A program made the position numbers and the translations under genes. From contig NZ_QVTD01000003.1 of assembly GCF_003429105.1 (NCBI RefSeq), forward strand, positions 372,001 through 436,000: a stretch of DNA of 64,000 bases. The letters are read 5' to 3'. Under the pieces are notes generated by a model, which was not told the origin of the DNA, searched no databases, and saw only the letters and a list, made by a program, of their open reading frames with translations. Position 1 is the first letter of the stretch, and each line of letters opens with the position of its first letter. Shown piece after piece: positions 8,818 through 17,357 of the stretch. Origin of the DNA: Peribacillus glennii. Lineage in GTDB: Bacteria > Bacillota > Bacilli > Bacillales > DSM-1321.

Positions 8818-9009
8818 TTAATGCACCATTCCATCCTTCAGTAAAGTCTTGATCATCCCCATTTGTATCGTTGCATTGGAATTATTTAGTGTTCCTGCAT
8901 CAAATCCTGCAGCAAAACCTAAGGCTGCATATTTAATAACCTCTTCTGAAACTCCTTCAGCCCTTAAAGAATCCAAATAGGCCTGGAATGCGTTTTCTTT
9001 ATAGCTCAC
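8818..9009 (-). CDS. Small conserved-type hypothetical protein, 63 residues
   Basis: A short, soluble, alpha-helical protein with no signal or membrane segment. The start is most likely GTG at 9009 (MSYKENAFQAYLDSL), eight bases from AAGGAGG; a GTG at 9018 overlaps the ribosome site. Helix-friendly stretches are EGVSEEVIKYAALGFAAGFD and IQMGMIKTLLKDGMV. No family recognised. It stands alone between the ATP-grasp terminator and the YflT-type gene, on the minus strand. Its coding quality rests on the excellent ribosome site and balanced composition. Confidence 0.6.
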   Translation of the reverse strand: MSYKENAFQAYLDSLRAEGVSEEVIKYAALGFAAGFDAGTLNNSNATIQMGMIKTLLKDGMVH

Positions 9010-9272
9010 AATGAACACCTCCTTCTCTATTTATCGGCTATTTCTTTATGAATATGAACCATTTTTACTGATTTATTCCTTATTTCTATTTTTATCCAAT
9101 CGCAAATAGCCCGGGTTAAGGAAAAAAGTTAAGAGGTAAGATCTTATAAGATTACCATTTAAAAGGTGTTCTTTGGAAAAATATACGAAGGGTATGCATT
9201 TTGGAGGGTGATTGCATAAGCGCTGGAATATAGAAGTAGGAGGAGAAAATAACATAACTTTTTTACTGCCTT

Positions 9273-9303
9273 AAAAAAAATGAAGCTGCGGAATGACAGC
9301 TTC
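9273..9303 (-). terminator. Rho-independent terminator of the YflT-type gene
   Basis: On the minus strand GAAGCTG and CAGCTTC form a 7-pair stem with an 8-base loop followed by a run of eight T, just 8 bases after the stop codon at 9312. Confidence 0.9.
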
Positions 9304-9311
9304 GTAATAGA

Positions 9312-9674
9312 TTAAATCCCCCCTATTTTTTTACCTTTATCAAGAAGAACTAATATCCCCCCATTTTGTACACTGCTTACATATCTGTCTGCGTCCGCCT
9401 CCTTCAAACCAGCATCTGCAAGGTTGTCTTCCAGTCGGAGATTTCCGGCATCATAAAAAATTTTCAATACCTTATCGATGATTGTGTCATCCTCCGGCGA
9501 GTCCTCTGGAACTTTCAGTTTGAGATCCTTATGGTAGCGGGCAAAATCAAGCGTTTCTTCCTTTTCAGCAAGCAAGGTAATGTCCTTGCCATCAAAGCCT
9601 TTTGCCTCTAAATCATGGATGGCTCCGATAACTTCCTCTCTGGTACCGTAAACTCCATAAACTACCTTTTTCAT
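9312..9674 (-). CDS. YflT-domain general stress protein (GSP17M-like)
   Basis: 120 residues. The N-terminus VVYGVYGTREEVIGAIHDLE and the following GFDGKDITLLAEK match the YflT (heat-induced stress protein) domain: a small alpha/beta module with alternating hydrophobics, here without the glycine-rich hydrophobic middle seen in the second copy at 58984. Family members in Bacillus belong to the SigB general stress regulon; their biochemical role is unknown. A well-formed SigB promoter lies upstream (9708-9732) and a strong terminator downstream, so it is a single-gene unit. ATG 9674 has GGGGGA upstream. Confidence 0.82.
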   Translation of the reverse strand: MKKVVYGVYGTREEVIGAIHDLEAKGFDGKDITLLAEKEETLDFARYHKDLKLKVPEDSPEDDTIIDKVLKIFYDAGNLRLEDNLADAGLKEADADRYVSSVQNGGILVLLDKGKKIGGI

Positions 9675-9707
9675 CCGTAATCCCCCATAGCATTAGTTTT
9701 TACCTAT

Positions 9708-9732
9708 ATACCCGCGATGTTTTCTAATAAAC
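9708..9732 (-). promoter_or_regulatory. SigB-type promoter of the YflT-type gene
   Basis: On the minus strand GTTTAT-N13-GGGTAT, compared with the SigB consensus GTTTAA-N12-14-GGGWAW (one mismatch), about 35 bases before the start codon of a gene family known to be SigB-controlled. Confidence 0.8.
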
Positions 9733-9955
9733 GAACTGCCCAGTTGTTAAATGCAGTGTGCACGTTCCCCTGCTCCCCTCCCCCCATTTCAAGACATCCC
9801 TGCTTGCTTTCCCAGTGAGATTTGATATTCTGGCGAGGTTTTTAGTAGGATATTTAAAATAAGGAATTTATCGACAACAATTTGTTTAATACTCTGATTT
9901 TCGACATATTGACCTATTTACTTCTAGCATTTGACAAAACAGGAACCGGATAGAT

Positions 9956-10017
9956 CATTCCCTTTTTTTAAATGGGAATGCTTTAATATTGACTAAATCC
10001 CTGCACCAATTTATTAT
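9956..10017 (+). promoter_or_regulatory. SigA-type promoter with adjacent inverted repeat, upstream of the penicillin-binding protein gene
   Basis: TTGACT (9989) and TATTAT (10012) are separated by 17 bases, a good SigA match. Directly upstream, CATTCCC and GGGAATG (9956-9980) form a 7-base inverted repeat without a T tail, so it could be an operator. The promoter would give a leader of about 185 bases. The gap 9733-10208 holds no gene. Confidence 0.5.
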
Positions 10018-10208
10018 TACTCCTGAATGAAAAATTCACTTCTATAATTTTCTAAATCTAGCACCAACTCAGCACAGTTGCTCCTAACCTCATCCACCAA
10101 ATTTTTATTTTATTAAAATTAATAGAACAACGAGTTGGATTCCTGACTTATTAGGGAATATCCGAATAGCTGGACTTTTTTATTCCTCATGAAAGGCAGG
10201 TCGTTTTT

Positions 10209-12671
10209 ATGGCTGAAAAATATAACTCACGGCTTGAACGCCGAAAACAGATGGAAGCAAAGAATAAAAAAGGAAAGAAAAAATCAGGCGGTCTTTTTAA
10301 ACGCATTTTTCTTTTCCTGATTACGATCGGGATTATCGGAATCATTGCCGGTGGAGCTACATTCGCCTATTTTATTAGTAGCGCTCCAAAACTGGATGAG
10401 AAGCTGTTAAGGGACCCTGTTTCCTCAAAGATATTTGATGAAGAGGGCAAACTGTTGACAGAAGTCGGGGCAGAACGTGACTTTGTTGCATACGAAGACA
10501 TACCTAAAGAAGTGGAAGATGCCGTGCTGGCTACTGAGGATGTTCGTTTTTACGACCATCAGGGAATCGACTTCTATCGCCTCGGAGGCGCGGTTTTAGC
10601 CAACTTCACCCAAGGCTTCGGTTCACAAGGGGCTAGTACTCTTACCCAGCAGGTTGTAAAGCGTTCCTATCTCACTGCGGATAAAACGATGAAACGGAAA
10701 GTCCAGGAAATGTGGCTGGCCTTCCAGCTGGAACGAAAATATACAAAAAAAGAAATCTTTGAAATGTATGTAAACAAAATTTTCTATGGTGAGCGCGCCA
10801 ACGGTATTGCCAGGGCTGCCAAAACATATTACGGAAAAGAACTCGAGGATTTAAAGTTGAACGAAGTCGCGACGCTTGTCGGCCTGCCACAACGCCCGAG
10901 CGCTTATAATCCCTACGAAAACAAGGAATTGGCCAAAAAAAGGCGTGATGTGGTCCTCCACCTGATGAATAAGCATGGTTTCATCAGTAAAGCGGAAATG
11001 GATAAGAATCAAGACATCCCAATCACGGAAGGCCTCCAGAAAAGACAAACCAAAAAGAATATGGAAACCTATGATGCCTTCATCGACCAGGTAATTGAAG
11101 AAGTTCAAGCCATGGGCGACTATAATGTGTACAGCGATGGATTGGAGATTCATACGACGCTTGACAAGGACGCACAAGAGTATGTTTATAAAATGCTCAA
11201 TACCAATGAGCTCATAAACTATCCAAGCGAAAAGCTCCAAGCCGGCATCACACTGCTTGATACAAAAAGCGGCGAAATCCGAGCGATTGGCGGCGGCAGG
11301 AATACGAAGATTTCGCGCGGCTTCAATTACGCGACTGACGCAAAGCGCCAGCCAGGTTCAACGATTAAACCTATCCTTGATTATGGCCCTGCTGTTGAAT
11401 ATTTGAATTGGTCCACCCATAAGCTCGTAACGGATGAACCGTATGAATATTCCAATGGAACACCGTTAAAAAATGCATCCAATCGTTATTATGGAACGAT
11501 GACGATCAGGGAAGCCCTCGCCCGCTCATTAAATATTCCGGCAGTGAAAACGATCCAGGAAGTAGGTCTTGACAGAGCAAGAGAGTTTGGATCCGATTTA
11601 GGTCTCCCTCTTCCGGATGAAATCGGAGAAGCCTATGCAATCGGCGGAATGGAGCGGGGCATTTCTTCCATGCAGCTGGCCGGTGCGTACAGCGCCTTTG
11701 GAAATGGCGGGATTTACACAAAACCGCATTCAGTGAAAAAGATTGTACTTAGGGATAAGACCTCGGTCAAAAACAACGTGGAGTCAAAAGCAGTCATGAA
11801 GGAATCTACCGCCTTTATCATTTCAGATATGCTAAAGAGCGTACTGAAGGAAGGCTATGGTACAGGAACACTGGCGAATATCCCGTATCTTCCTGTAGCA
11901 GGAAAAACAGGTTCTACAAACTTCTCTGCAGAAGACCGGCTTAAGTATGGCATCCCTTCGGAAGGGGTCCCGGACAGCTGGATGGCTGGATATACAACGA
12001 ATTTTACAATTGCGGTTTGGGCCGGGTACGACCCTGAAGAAAACAAGAAGGAATATTTAGGGAAGGAATCTCAAAAAATCCCTAAATATCTGTTTAAGAA
12101 TTTAATGGAATATGCTTCTAAAGACGTAGCCACGGCTGACTTCGAAATGCCTTCAAGCGTTGCGCAGAGCGGCAGCGAATACTACGTCAGAGGCCATATG
12201 CCGGTTCAAGTAGCCAAGAGCCCTAAAAAAGAAGAGAAAAAAGTAAGTGAACCAGCTTCAGCACCAGCAGAAGATGAAGATACTGAAGAACAAACCGAAA
12301 ATCCGGGTGACACCACTCCTCCTGGCCAGAAAAAAGAAAAAGATAAAGATAAAGATAAAGATAATGGTAATAAAAAAGGAAACAAGGACGACAATGATGA
12401 CGGAAACGATGATGGCAATGATAACGGGAACGATGCTGGCAACGGTGATGACGAGGATAATGATAACGGGTCAGGAGGCACTCCGCCTGACACAGGCACG
12501 CCTGGCACGGACCCTGGAAACGGGGACGGCGATAATCAGCAAGATCCCGGCGGCTCAGACGATGATTCTGATACAGGGAATCAGCCTCCAAAAACAAATC
12601 CAGGCAACGGCAACCAAAAAAAACCTGACGCCAAAAAAGATTCTGTAACCCCTGAGTCCTCGAACTCCTAA
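10209..12671 (+). CDS. Class A penicillin-binding protein (PBP1A type, transglycosylase/transpeptidase)
   Basis: Bifunctional peptidoglycan synthase, 820 residues, anchored by one N-terminal membrane helix (about 31-55) after a basic cytoplasmic tail. Glycosyltransferase domain: catalytic Glu110 in TEDVRFYDHQGID and the QGASTLTQQ motif. Transpeptidase domain: SxxK as GSTIK (Ser384), SxN as SLN (Ser440), KTG at Lys566. The C-terminal 150 residues are a low-complexity Lys, then Asp/Asn/Gly, then Pro/Gly/Thr-rich tail outside the membrane, typical of Bacillus PBP1. Usually ponA lies beside recU; that neighbour is absent, so this may be an additional paralogue. The start ATG has AAAGGCAGG upstream; a strong terminator follows. 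Confidence 0.93.
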   Translation: MAEKYNSRLERRKQMEAKNKKGKKKSGGLFKRIFLFLITIGIIGIIAGGATFAYFISSAPKLDEKLLRDPVSSKIFDEEGKLLTEVGAERDFVAYEDIPKEVEDAVLATEDVRFYDHQGIDFYRLGGAVLANFTQGFGSQGASTLTQQVVKRSYLTADKTMKRKVQEMWLAFQLERKYTKKEIFEMYVNKIFYGERANGIARAAKTYYGKELEDLKLNEVATLVGLPQRPSAYNPYENKELAKKRRDVVLHLMNKHGFISKAEMDKNQDIPITEGLQKRQTKKNMETYDAFIDQVIEEVQAMGDYNVYSDGLEIHTTLDKDAQEYVYKMLNTNELINYPSEKLQAGITLLDTKSGEIRAIGGGRNTKISRGFNYATDAKRQPGSTIKPILDYGPAVEYLNWSTHKLVTDEPYEYSNGTPLKNASNRYYGTMTIREALARSLNIPAVKTIQEVGLDRAREFGSDLGLPLPDEIGEAYAIGGMERGISSMQLAGAYSAFGNGGIYTKPHSVKKIVLRDKTSVKNNVESKAVMKESTAFIISDMLKSVLKEGYGTGTLANIPYLPVAGKTGSTNFSAEDRLKYGIPSEGVPDSWMAGYTTNFTIAVWAGYDPEENKKEYLGKESQKIPKYLFKNLMEYASKDVATADFEMPSSVAQSGSEYYVRGHMPVQVAKSPKKEEKKVSEPASAPAEDEDTEEQTENPGDTTPPGQKKEKDKDKDKDNGNKKGNKDDNDDGNDDGNDNGNDAGNGDDEDNDNGSGGTPPDTGTPGTDPGNGDGDNQQDPGGSDDDSDTGNQPPKTNPGNGNQKKPDAKKDSVTPESSNS

Positions 12672-12698
12672 ATCGGAAATAAAGTTTATCGATTGACG

Positions 12699-12730
12699 CC
12701 TGGAATTTCGTATTCCAGGTTTCTTTTTTA
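12699..12730 (+). terminator. Rho-independent terminator of the PBP gene
   Basis: CCTGGAAT and ATTCCAGG form a perfect 8-pair stem with a 5-base loop, followed by TTTCTTTTTT, about 28 bases after the stop codon. Confidence 0.92.
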
Positions 12731-12805
12731 TCGTCGCTTTATATAAAATAAACTTCGCCTAGTGAGCCACTTCCAAATATTTAACAAAACGGGAACCACT
12801 TTTTC

Positions 12806-12814
12806 TGTTATAAT
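12806..12814 (+). promoter_or_regulatory. Extended -10 promoter of the exonuclease gene
   Basis: TGTTATAAT is an extended -10 element (TG-N-TATAAT), 24 bases before the ATG at 12839. No good TTGACA box lies 16-18 bases upstream, which fits an extended -10 promoter. Confidence 0.5.
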
Positions 12815-12838
12815 GAATAAATAGAAAAGGTGGTACTT

Positions 12839-13654
12839 ATGAGCTATATAATTGTAGATGTTGAGAGAAACAGTTTTAATTATACAACGGACAAGCCAAG
12901 CGAAATCATTGAAATAGGAGCAGTGAAGCTTGACGAAAGCGGAACAATACTCGAAACTTTTTCAACTTTAGTTAAACCCTCCTGTTCCCTTTCAAACTTT
13001 ACGGCCAAGCTTACTCATATTACAGAAGATATGGTCAAGGATGCCCCCCGGTTCAAAGAAGCCTATCGCCATTTCGTTCATTTCCTCGGGGAGCACTATG
13101 TCTTCGTTTCATGGGGAAAAGAAGATTACCGCTTCTTCCAGGCTGATTGCAGCCGATTCGGACTCGGCCTTTTCCGGCCTTCTGCCCTTTTGGATATCCA
13201 GGAAGTATACATGTACGGAGTTTTAGAAACCTTTAGCACGCCAAGCCTTTCATCTGCTCTTGCCCATTTAGACATCCAAGATAATGAAAATTCCCACAGA
13301 GCTCTAAGTGACGCACAAGGTACGGCGAAAATCTTTACAGTGCTCCAAAACAAGTTCGACATACACGCCGTACAAAAGCCAAAAAGATTAGCTAGCGAAC
13401 TTCATTTTACCAATGGGAAAATGAACAGTTCCGGCAAAAAGAAATTCGCCAGACTGATAAGAGCCACCATGAAAAAAACCAACGAAATCAACCTTACCTG
13501 GAAAGATTTCAGCTCTCACACAAAATGGCTTGAATACAAGGACGACTTCCAAATTGGCAGTGTCCTTGAAAAATACTATGAAAAGCAGTTCGAGAAAACC
13601 AAAACAAATATCATTCACAGTCTTATTCACAAAGAAAAGGTGGAGTCTGTTTAG
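12839..13654 (+). CDS. DEDDh 3'-5' exonuclease domain protein (KapD/DnaQ-like)
   Basis: 271 residues. The first about 175 residues form an RNase-T/DnaQ-type exonuclease: YIIVDVERN gives the first two acidic ligands (DxE), LTHITEDMV is the usual ExoII approach, and SHRALSDAQGTAKIF supplies the His-x4-Asp of the DEDDh class. The remaining about 95 residues are a lysine-rich extension without a recognised fold, possibly nucleic-acid binding. ATG 12839 follows AAAAGGTGG; the GTG at 12830 lies inside that site. Role: trimming of DNA or RNA 3' ends; KapD regulates sporulation in B. subtilis but is shorter, so orthology is unproven. Confidence 0.85.
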   Translation: MSYIIVDVERNSFNYTTDKPSEIIEIGAVKLDESGTILETFSTLVKPSCSLSNFTAKLTHITEDMVKDAPRFKEAYRHFVHFLGEHYVFVSWGKEDYRFFQADCSRFGLGLFRPSALLDIQEVYMYGVLETFSTPSLSSALAHLDIQDNENSHRALSDAQGTAKIFTVLQNKFDIHAVQKPKRLASELHFTNGKMNSSGKKKFARLIRATMKKTNEINLTWKDFSSHTKWLEYKDDFQIGSVLEKYYEKQFEKTKTNIIHSLIHKEKVESV

Positions 13655-13685
13655 GGACATCACCTTTTTTATATCACGATTTATT

Positions 13686-13874
13686 TTATACAAGAACAAA
13701 GCGCACTATACTGTTTAGGGAATTCACATGAATGGTGAGCCAATCGACTCTAATCGGAAGCCGGTTTACCTTGGATTGGTTCATCAAATTATCCCTCGTA
13801 ACGGTATCATGAGAAAACACTCTTCCATCAGTTAACTGATTAACATCTCCGTGTTTCATTGCTATTTCGCTCAT
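13686..13874 (-). CDS. Doubtful small ORF or gene remnant after the ligase
   Basis: A 62-codon frame 17 bases after the ligase stop, on the same strand, containing KHGDVNQLTDGRVFSHDTVT. Composition looks protein-like but no convincing ribosome site precedes ATG 13874 and no family is recognised. It could be a real short gene at the operon end or the remnant of a longer one. No T-rich terminator is obvious in this gap, which otherwise holds nothing. Confidence 0.25.
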   Translation of the reverse strand: MSEIAMKHGDVNQLTDGRVFSHDTVTRDNLMNQSKVNRLPIRVDWLTIHVNSLNSIVRFVLV

Positions 13875-13891
13875 TATTTTCCAGCTACGCT

Positions 13892-15586
13892 TTATCGCTG
13901 ACTCGGCATTATTCCGTCACGTGTAATCCGGTAGCCTGCTTGCTCAACGTCCCAAGTATTTGCCCCTATTTCGCCAAGCTTATATTTTTCTATTTTTCCG
14001 AGGGCTGTGAGCGGCATAGCATCAAGAATTTCCAAGAACCGAGGTACCATAAAATAGGGCATCCGATCAAAACACCATTTTATAAACTCGACACGATCAA
14101 AAGTAGTTTGGGACCTCAGGGTCAAGCAAATTTTGACTTCATCTTCACCGATTTCCGATGCAACAGGCACTGCCGCACAATGAACAACTTCTTCATGTTT
14201 TGAAATGATGTTCTCTACTTCTGAAGAAGATATATTCTCTCCACGCCTTCTGATGGAATCCTTTTTGCGATCGGTAAAAAATAAATAGCCCTGTTCATCT
14301 AAATAACCTAAATCCCCTGTGTGATACCATGCATTTCTTAAACTAATGACTGTGCTTTCCGGTTTGTTCCAGTATCCCTGTAAAATGATTTCAGAAATTT
14401 TTGGTCTCACGACTATTTCCCCTATTTCACCGTGAGCTAGAATATTGTCATGGTAATCTACGATTCTGATTTCAAAATAATCATTCGCTATCCCCGAGGA
14501 TCCCTTTTTTGCTGCACCCTCCCTAAGGTCGGGTTTGGTGATATAGGTCATTTCTGTGCCACCGAATGGGACAGTCACACGTGTATTGAATCGTTCCTCA
14601 AACTTGGAGTAAATATTTGGCAATGCAGGTACTGCCCACACAACTTCCAGCGGATTATCTCCATCATCCGGTGATTCTTCTTCAGCCAGGATCAATGAAG
14701 GCGTACCGCCCACAGCCACTACTTGTGTGCAATTGTTAGATTTAATATCCTTCCAAAAATTAGTAACGCTAAATCTTTCCCTTAGTACAAATCTGGCTCC
14801 AGAAATAATTGCGCCACCGACAAGCTGCCGTCCGGAGACATGGAAAAACGGCAGAAAGTGATAAATGATGTCTTCTTTATTTATCCCAATGCTTTCAACA
14901 TATGTTAGCCCATAAAAAAATAACATATGGTGGCTGATCATAACTCCTTTTGATTGGCCAGTCGTCCCTGATGTATATATAATAGTACTTGTCTCATGGA
15001 ACGATGGATTCTGTTCCTGATAGGCAATTTCCACTGGCTGTTTGTCTTTAAAGTTAAAATGCGAGTAGAGTTCAACATGAAGCGGTTTTACCAATTTTCC
15101 AATGTCCAGTTCGTCATCCCCAACTATAACGACCCGCTGCAGATTAGTCAGCCCATCTGCTATTTCCATTATACGGGAATAGTATTTTGCATGAATGATC
15201 AGTGTTTTAGCTCTTGAATCATTTAAAACATATTGCAGGATTTCTCCGCGATATGCTTCATTTATACAAATTTCAACTGCCCCACACTTGGAAAGAGCAA
15301 ACCAGTAACCCATGCTTTCCGGACTTGTCGGAAGCATCCAGCAAACTGTATCTTTTGGCCGCACCCCTATTGACGATAGACCATTTGCCAATTGGTTTGC
15401 GTGATTATTTACAGCTCCGAAAGAATAGATTTCTCCATCCACTGTCCGAAACAATTCCAAATCTGGAGATTCGCTTGCACGACGTTCCAGCATTTTATAT
15501 AAAATCCGATCTGTCTGTTCAATCCGATCCAATAATTTGGTTTCTCTTATGTTTCTCTTTTTTGATTCTCCCTTAATGTTTCCCAT
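13892..15586 (-). CDS. AMP-dependent acyl-CoA ligase (CaiC-like)
   Basis: Activates a carboxylic acid to its CoA thioester with ATP through an acyl-adenylate. About 564 residues. Motifs: P-loop YTSGTTGQSKGV, the VPFGGTEMTYI segment of the acyl pocket, YHTGDLGYLDEQGYLFFTDRKKD hinge region (A8), and the catalytic C-terminal lysine in LTALGKIEKYKL. The overall pattern, with RRRGENISSSEVE, is that of crotonobetaine/carnitine-CoA-ligase-like enzymes. ATG 15586 is 9 bases from GAGGGG; the ATG at 15595 abuts it. It is the last intact gene of the minus-strand block, 141 bases after the MaoC gene. Substrate unknown. Confidence 0.88.
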   Translation of the reverse strand: MGNIKGESKKRNIRETKLLDRIEQTDRILYKMLERRASESPDLELFRTVDGEIYSFGAVNNHANQLANGLSSIGVRPKDTVCWMLPTSPESMGYWFALSKCGAVEICINEAYRGEILQYVLNDSRAKTLIIHAKYYSRIMEIADGLTNLQRVVIVGDDELDIGKLVKPLHVELYSHFNFKDKQPVEIAYQEQNPSFHETSTIIYTSGTTGQSKGVMISHHMLFFYGLTYVESIGINKEDIIYHFLPFFHVSGRQLVGGAIISGARFVLRERFSVTNFWKDIKSNNCTQVVAVGGTPSLILAEEESPDDGDNPLEVVWAVPALPNIYSKFEERFNTRVTVPFGGTEMTYITKPDLREGAAKKGSSGIANDYFEIRIVDYHDNILAHGEIGEIVVRPKISEIILQGYWNKPESTVISLRNAWYHTGDLGYLDEQGYLFFTDRKKDSIRRRGENISSSEVENIISKHEEVVHCAAVPVASEIGEDEVKICLTLRSQTTFDRVEFIKWCFDRMPYFMVPRFLEILDAMPLTALGKIEKYKLGEIGANTWDVEQAGYRITRDGIMPSQR

Positions 15587-15736
15587 ATATCTCATCCCCT
15601 CAAAATTCGTTGGTTAATGAAAGGTTCCTTGCCTTCTGATCATATATGATGAAACTTGATGGTCTCGTTATATATTAGTCCTGTAAACAGTGTTCCACAT
15701 CATTCTGTATGAACCTTAAAAGAATTGAAAAGCAGG

Positions 15737-16180
15737 TTATGCAGGGTTTATTCGTTTAACTAACCCAGTGACTTCCGCCCTCAAAACCAACACATTTTCT
15801 TGGTTGAAAGTTTTTAGCAAAACAGTAAAAAACCCTCTGTCTTTTTTCCTGGGGTGCTCTTTCTTTTCAATTATATTTGCTTCCACCCTCAATTCATCTT
15901 CTGGAAAAACTGGCGCCAGAAATTTGACGTGATCCATGCCGACTCCCCCAATGACATCATCTGCAATCAAATTCATCTCAACCCACAGCTTCCAAGTGAT
16001 GCTCAATGTGTGCAAACCGGAAGTGATGATACCGCCAAACATACTTTTTTCTGCTTTTTCCTCGTTTATGTGCATGTATTGTGGATCAAATTCGGATGAA
16101 AAGCTATAAATGTTCTCCCTGGTGACTTTATAGGTAGAAGTTTTAAATGTTGTGCTGGGGGGCAGTTCCTCAAATTTCAT
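15737..16180 (-). CDS. MaoC-like hot-dog dehydratase
   Basis: 147 residues, single hot-dog domain of the MaoC/R-specific enoyl-CoA hydratase family. The active dyad is visible in SEFDPQYMHIN (Asp32 and His37, spaced as in the family), followed by the glycine-rich MFGGIITSGLHTL. Such proteins hydrate trans-2-enoyl-CoA to (R)-3-hydroxyacyl-CoA, or dehydrate the reverse way. ATG 16180 follows GGAGGAGGG. It sits 63 bases after the flavoprotein gene and before the CaiC-like ligase, so it belongs to the beta-oxidation-type block. Exact substrate unknown. Confidence 0.85.
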   Translation of the reverse strand: MKFEELPPSTTFKTSTYKVTRENIYSFSSEFDPQYMHINEEKAEKSMFGGIITSGLHTLSITWKLWVEMNLIADDVIGGVGMDHVKFLAPVFPEDELRVEANIIEKKEHPRKKDRGFFTVLLKTFNQENVLVLRAEVTGLVKRINPA

Positions 16181-16243
16181 TGTGACGGACCCTCCTCCAT
16201 TTTGTTATATGCTCCATAAAGTTTGAAAGAGTAACTAACTCCA

Positions 16244-17233
16244 TTACGCTCTATGAAAAGATTGCAAAATTTCTGCTGCCTCAATGGACATTCGCCTTAC
16301 GATTTCGGACGCGCTTTCAATATGGTCAATCAGGCTGGCTACCTGCCCAGCCGCTATATATCCACTACCTACGACCCCATCAATGGCTGCCGTTTTATTT
16401 TTTGTCCCCTTGATAAAGGGAAGCACGTTTTCTGTTTTATCCCAGTTTTGCCGCTCTATTTCCATTACCCTCTGTGCATACTCATTTTTGTAAACTCGTA
16501 GAGGACCCTTTATATGCCTTGATATAACGGTTGTGGATTCACCTTTTGCTTCAGTCAGTAATTCCTTATAATTAGTATGGGCTTCACATTCTGTTGTAGC
16601 TACAAACCTTGTTCCCATCTGTACCCCATCTGCCCCAAGCACCAATGAAGCAACAAATCCCCTTGCATCGCATACCCCACCCGCCGCGACTATTGGAATC
16701 GAGACAGCTCTAGCGATTTGTGGAATAAGGGTGAATGAAGTAAGTTCTGCTTTGCCATTGTGACCGCCCGCTTCATATCCTTCACATATCACAATATCAG
16801 CTCCAAAAGCTTCAGCTTTAGCCGCTTGCACAGGTGTGGAAATTACCACCATTACAATCAGCCCTATTTCTTTAACGAGTTGGATATAAGGTGCCGGATT
16901 CCCGCCGCCAAAGCTTACCGCCTTGATTCGGGACTTATGCCTTCTCACTATTTCAAAGTATGGTGTGTAATCCGAATGGGCGCTGATCGGTAAATTCACC
17001 CCAAATGGTTTATTGGTTTTTTGGCTGGCAATTACTATTTCCCTTTCAAAATTATCAACGGTTCTTCCAGCACAGCCTATCTGCCCAAATCCCCCGCCTT
17101 CTGAAACAGCTGCAGCCAACAAACCGTTTCCGACATATGCCAATCCGCCTTCTATAACGGGCAATTCAATTCCCAACAGTGCACACACACGGTTTTGTGA
17201 AGTATCCAGAGAGTCGTTTGATAATTTAATCAT
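16244..17233 (-). CDS. Nitronate monooxygenase/FabK-family FMN protein, copy 1
   Basis: TIM-barrel flavoprotein, 329 residues, of the 2-nitropropane dioxygenase/NMO family. Seen: ELPVIEGGLAYVGNGLLAAA at the N-terminus, FMN-phosphate region AAGGVCDARGF and LGADGVQMGTRF, and the active-site loop EGYEAGGHNG, where the histidine is the catalytic base in nitronate monooxygenases. In catabolic clusters such proteins sometimes act on alpha-carbon acids or as enoyl reductases, so the nitronate name should not be taken literally. ATG 17233 follows AGGGGG at a long 12-base spacing. A paralogue at 52034 shares its architecture but lacks the histidine. Confidence 0.85.
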   Translation of the reverse strand: MIKLSNDSLDTSQNRVCALLGIELPVIEGGLAYVGNGLLAAAVSEGGGFGQIGCAGRTVDNFEREIVIASQKTNKPFGVNLPISAHSDYTPYFEIVRRHKSRIKAVSFGGGNPAPYIQLVKEIGLIVMVVISTPVQAAKAEAFGADIVICEGYEAGGHNGKAELTSFTLIPQIARAVSIPIVAAGGVCDARGFVASLVLGADGVQMGTRFVATTECEAHTNYKELLTEAKGESTTVISRHIKGPLRVYKNEYAQRVMEIERQNWDKTENVLPFIKGTKNKTAAIDGVVGSGYIAAGQVASLIDHIESASEIVRRMSIEAAEILQSFHRA

Positions 17234-17288
17234 AGCCGTTAGATTCCCCCTGCCAGATTTCCGGGTTCAATAAACTAATTATTACTAA

Positions 17289-17320
17289 AGCACAACGGCT
17301 AAAATATAAACCGTTGTGCT
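17289..17320 (-). terminator. Inverted repeat/possible terminator between ligase and flavoprotein genes
   Basis: AGCACAACGG and CCGTTGTGCT form a perfect 10-pair stem with a 12-base loop; on the minus strand TTTAGT follows. It lies 38 bases after the ligase stop and may attenuate read-through into the flavoprotein gene or protect an RNA end. Confidence 0.55.
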
Positions 17321-17357
17321 AACACACATATTCACAGGATTCATGTGAACGCGTACA

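Noticed and set aside
5763-9846. GCGAGGTTTTTAGT repeated at 5763-5776 and 9833-9846
   Set aside because: A 14-base repeat is expected several times by chance in 64 kb (about 2 billion pairs over 268 million words); no gene context links the two.
12206-12648. Overlapping long open frames on both strands within the PBP tail
   Set aside because: They arise from the low-complexity Asp/Asn/Lys codons of the PBP gene; compositions are extreme and no ribosome sites exist.
16244-17233. FabK enoyl-ACP reductase for fatty acid synthesis
   Set aside because: No fab genes nearby and the active-site loop is of the nitronate monooxygenase type; located in a degradation block.
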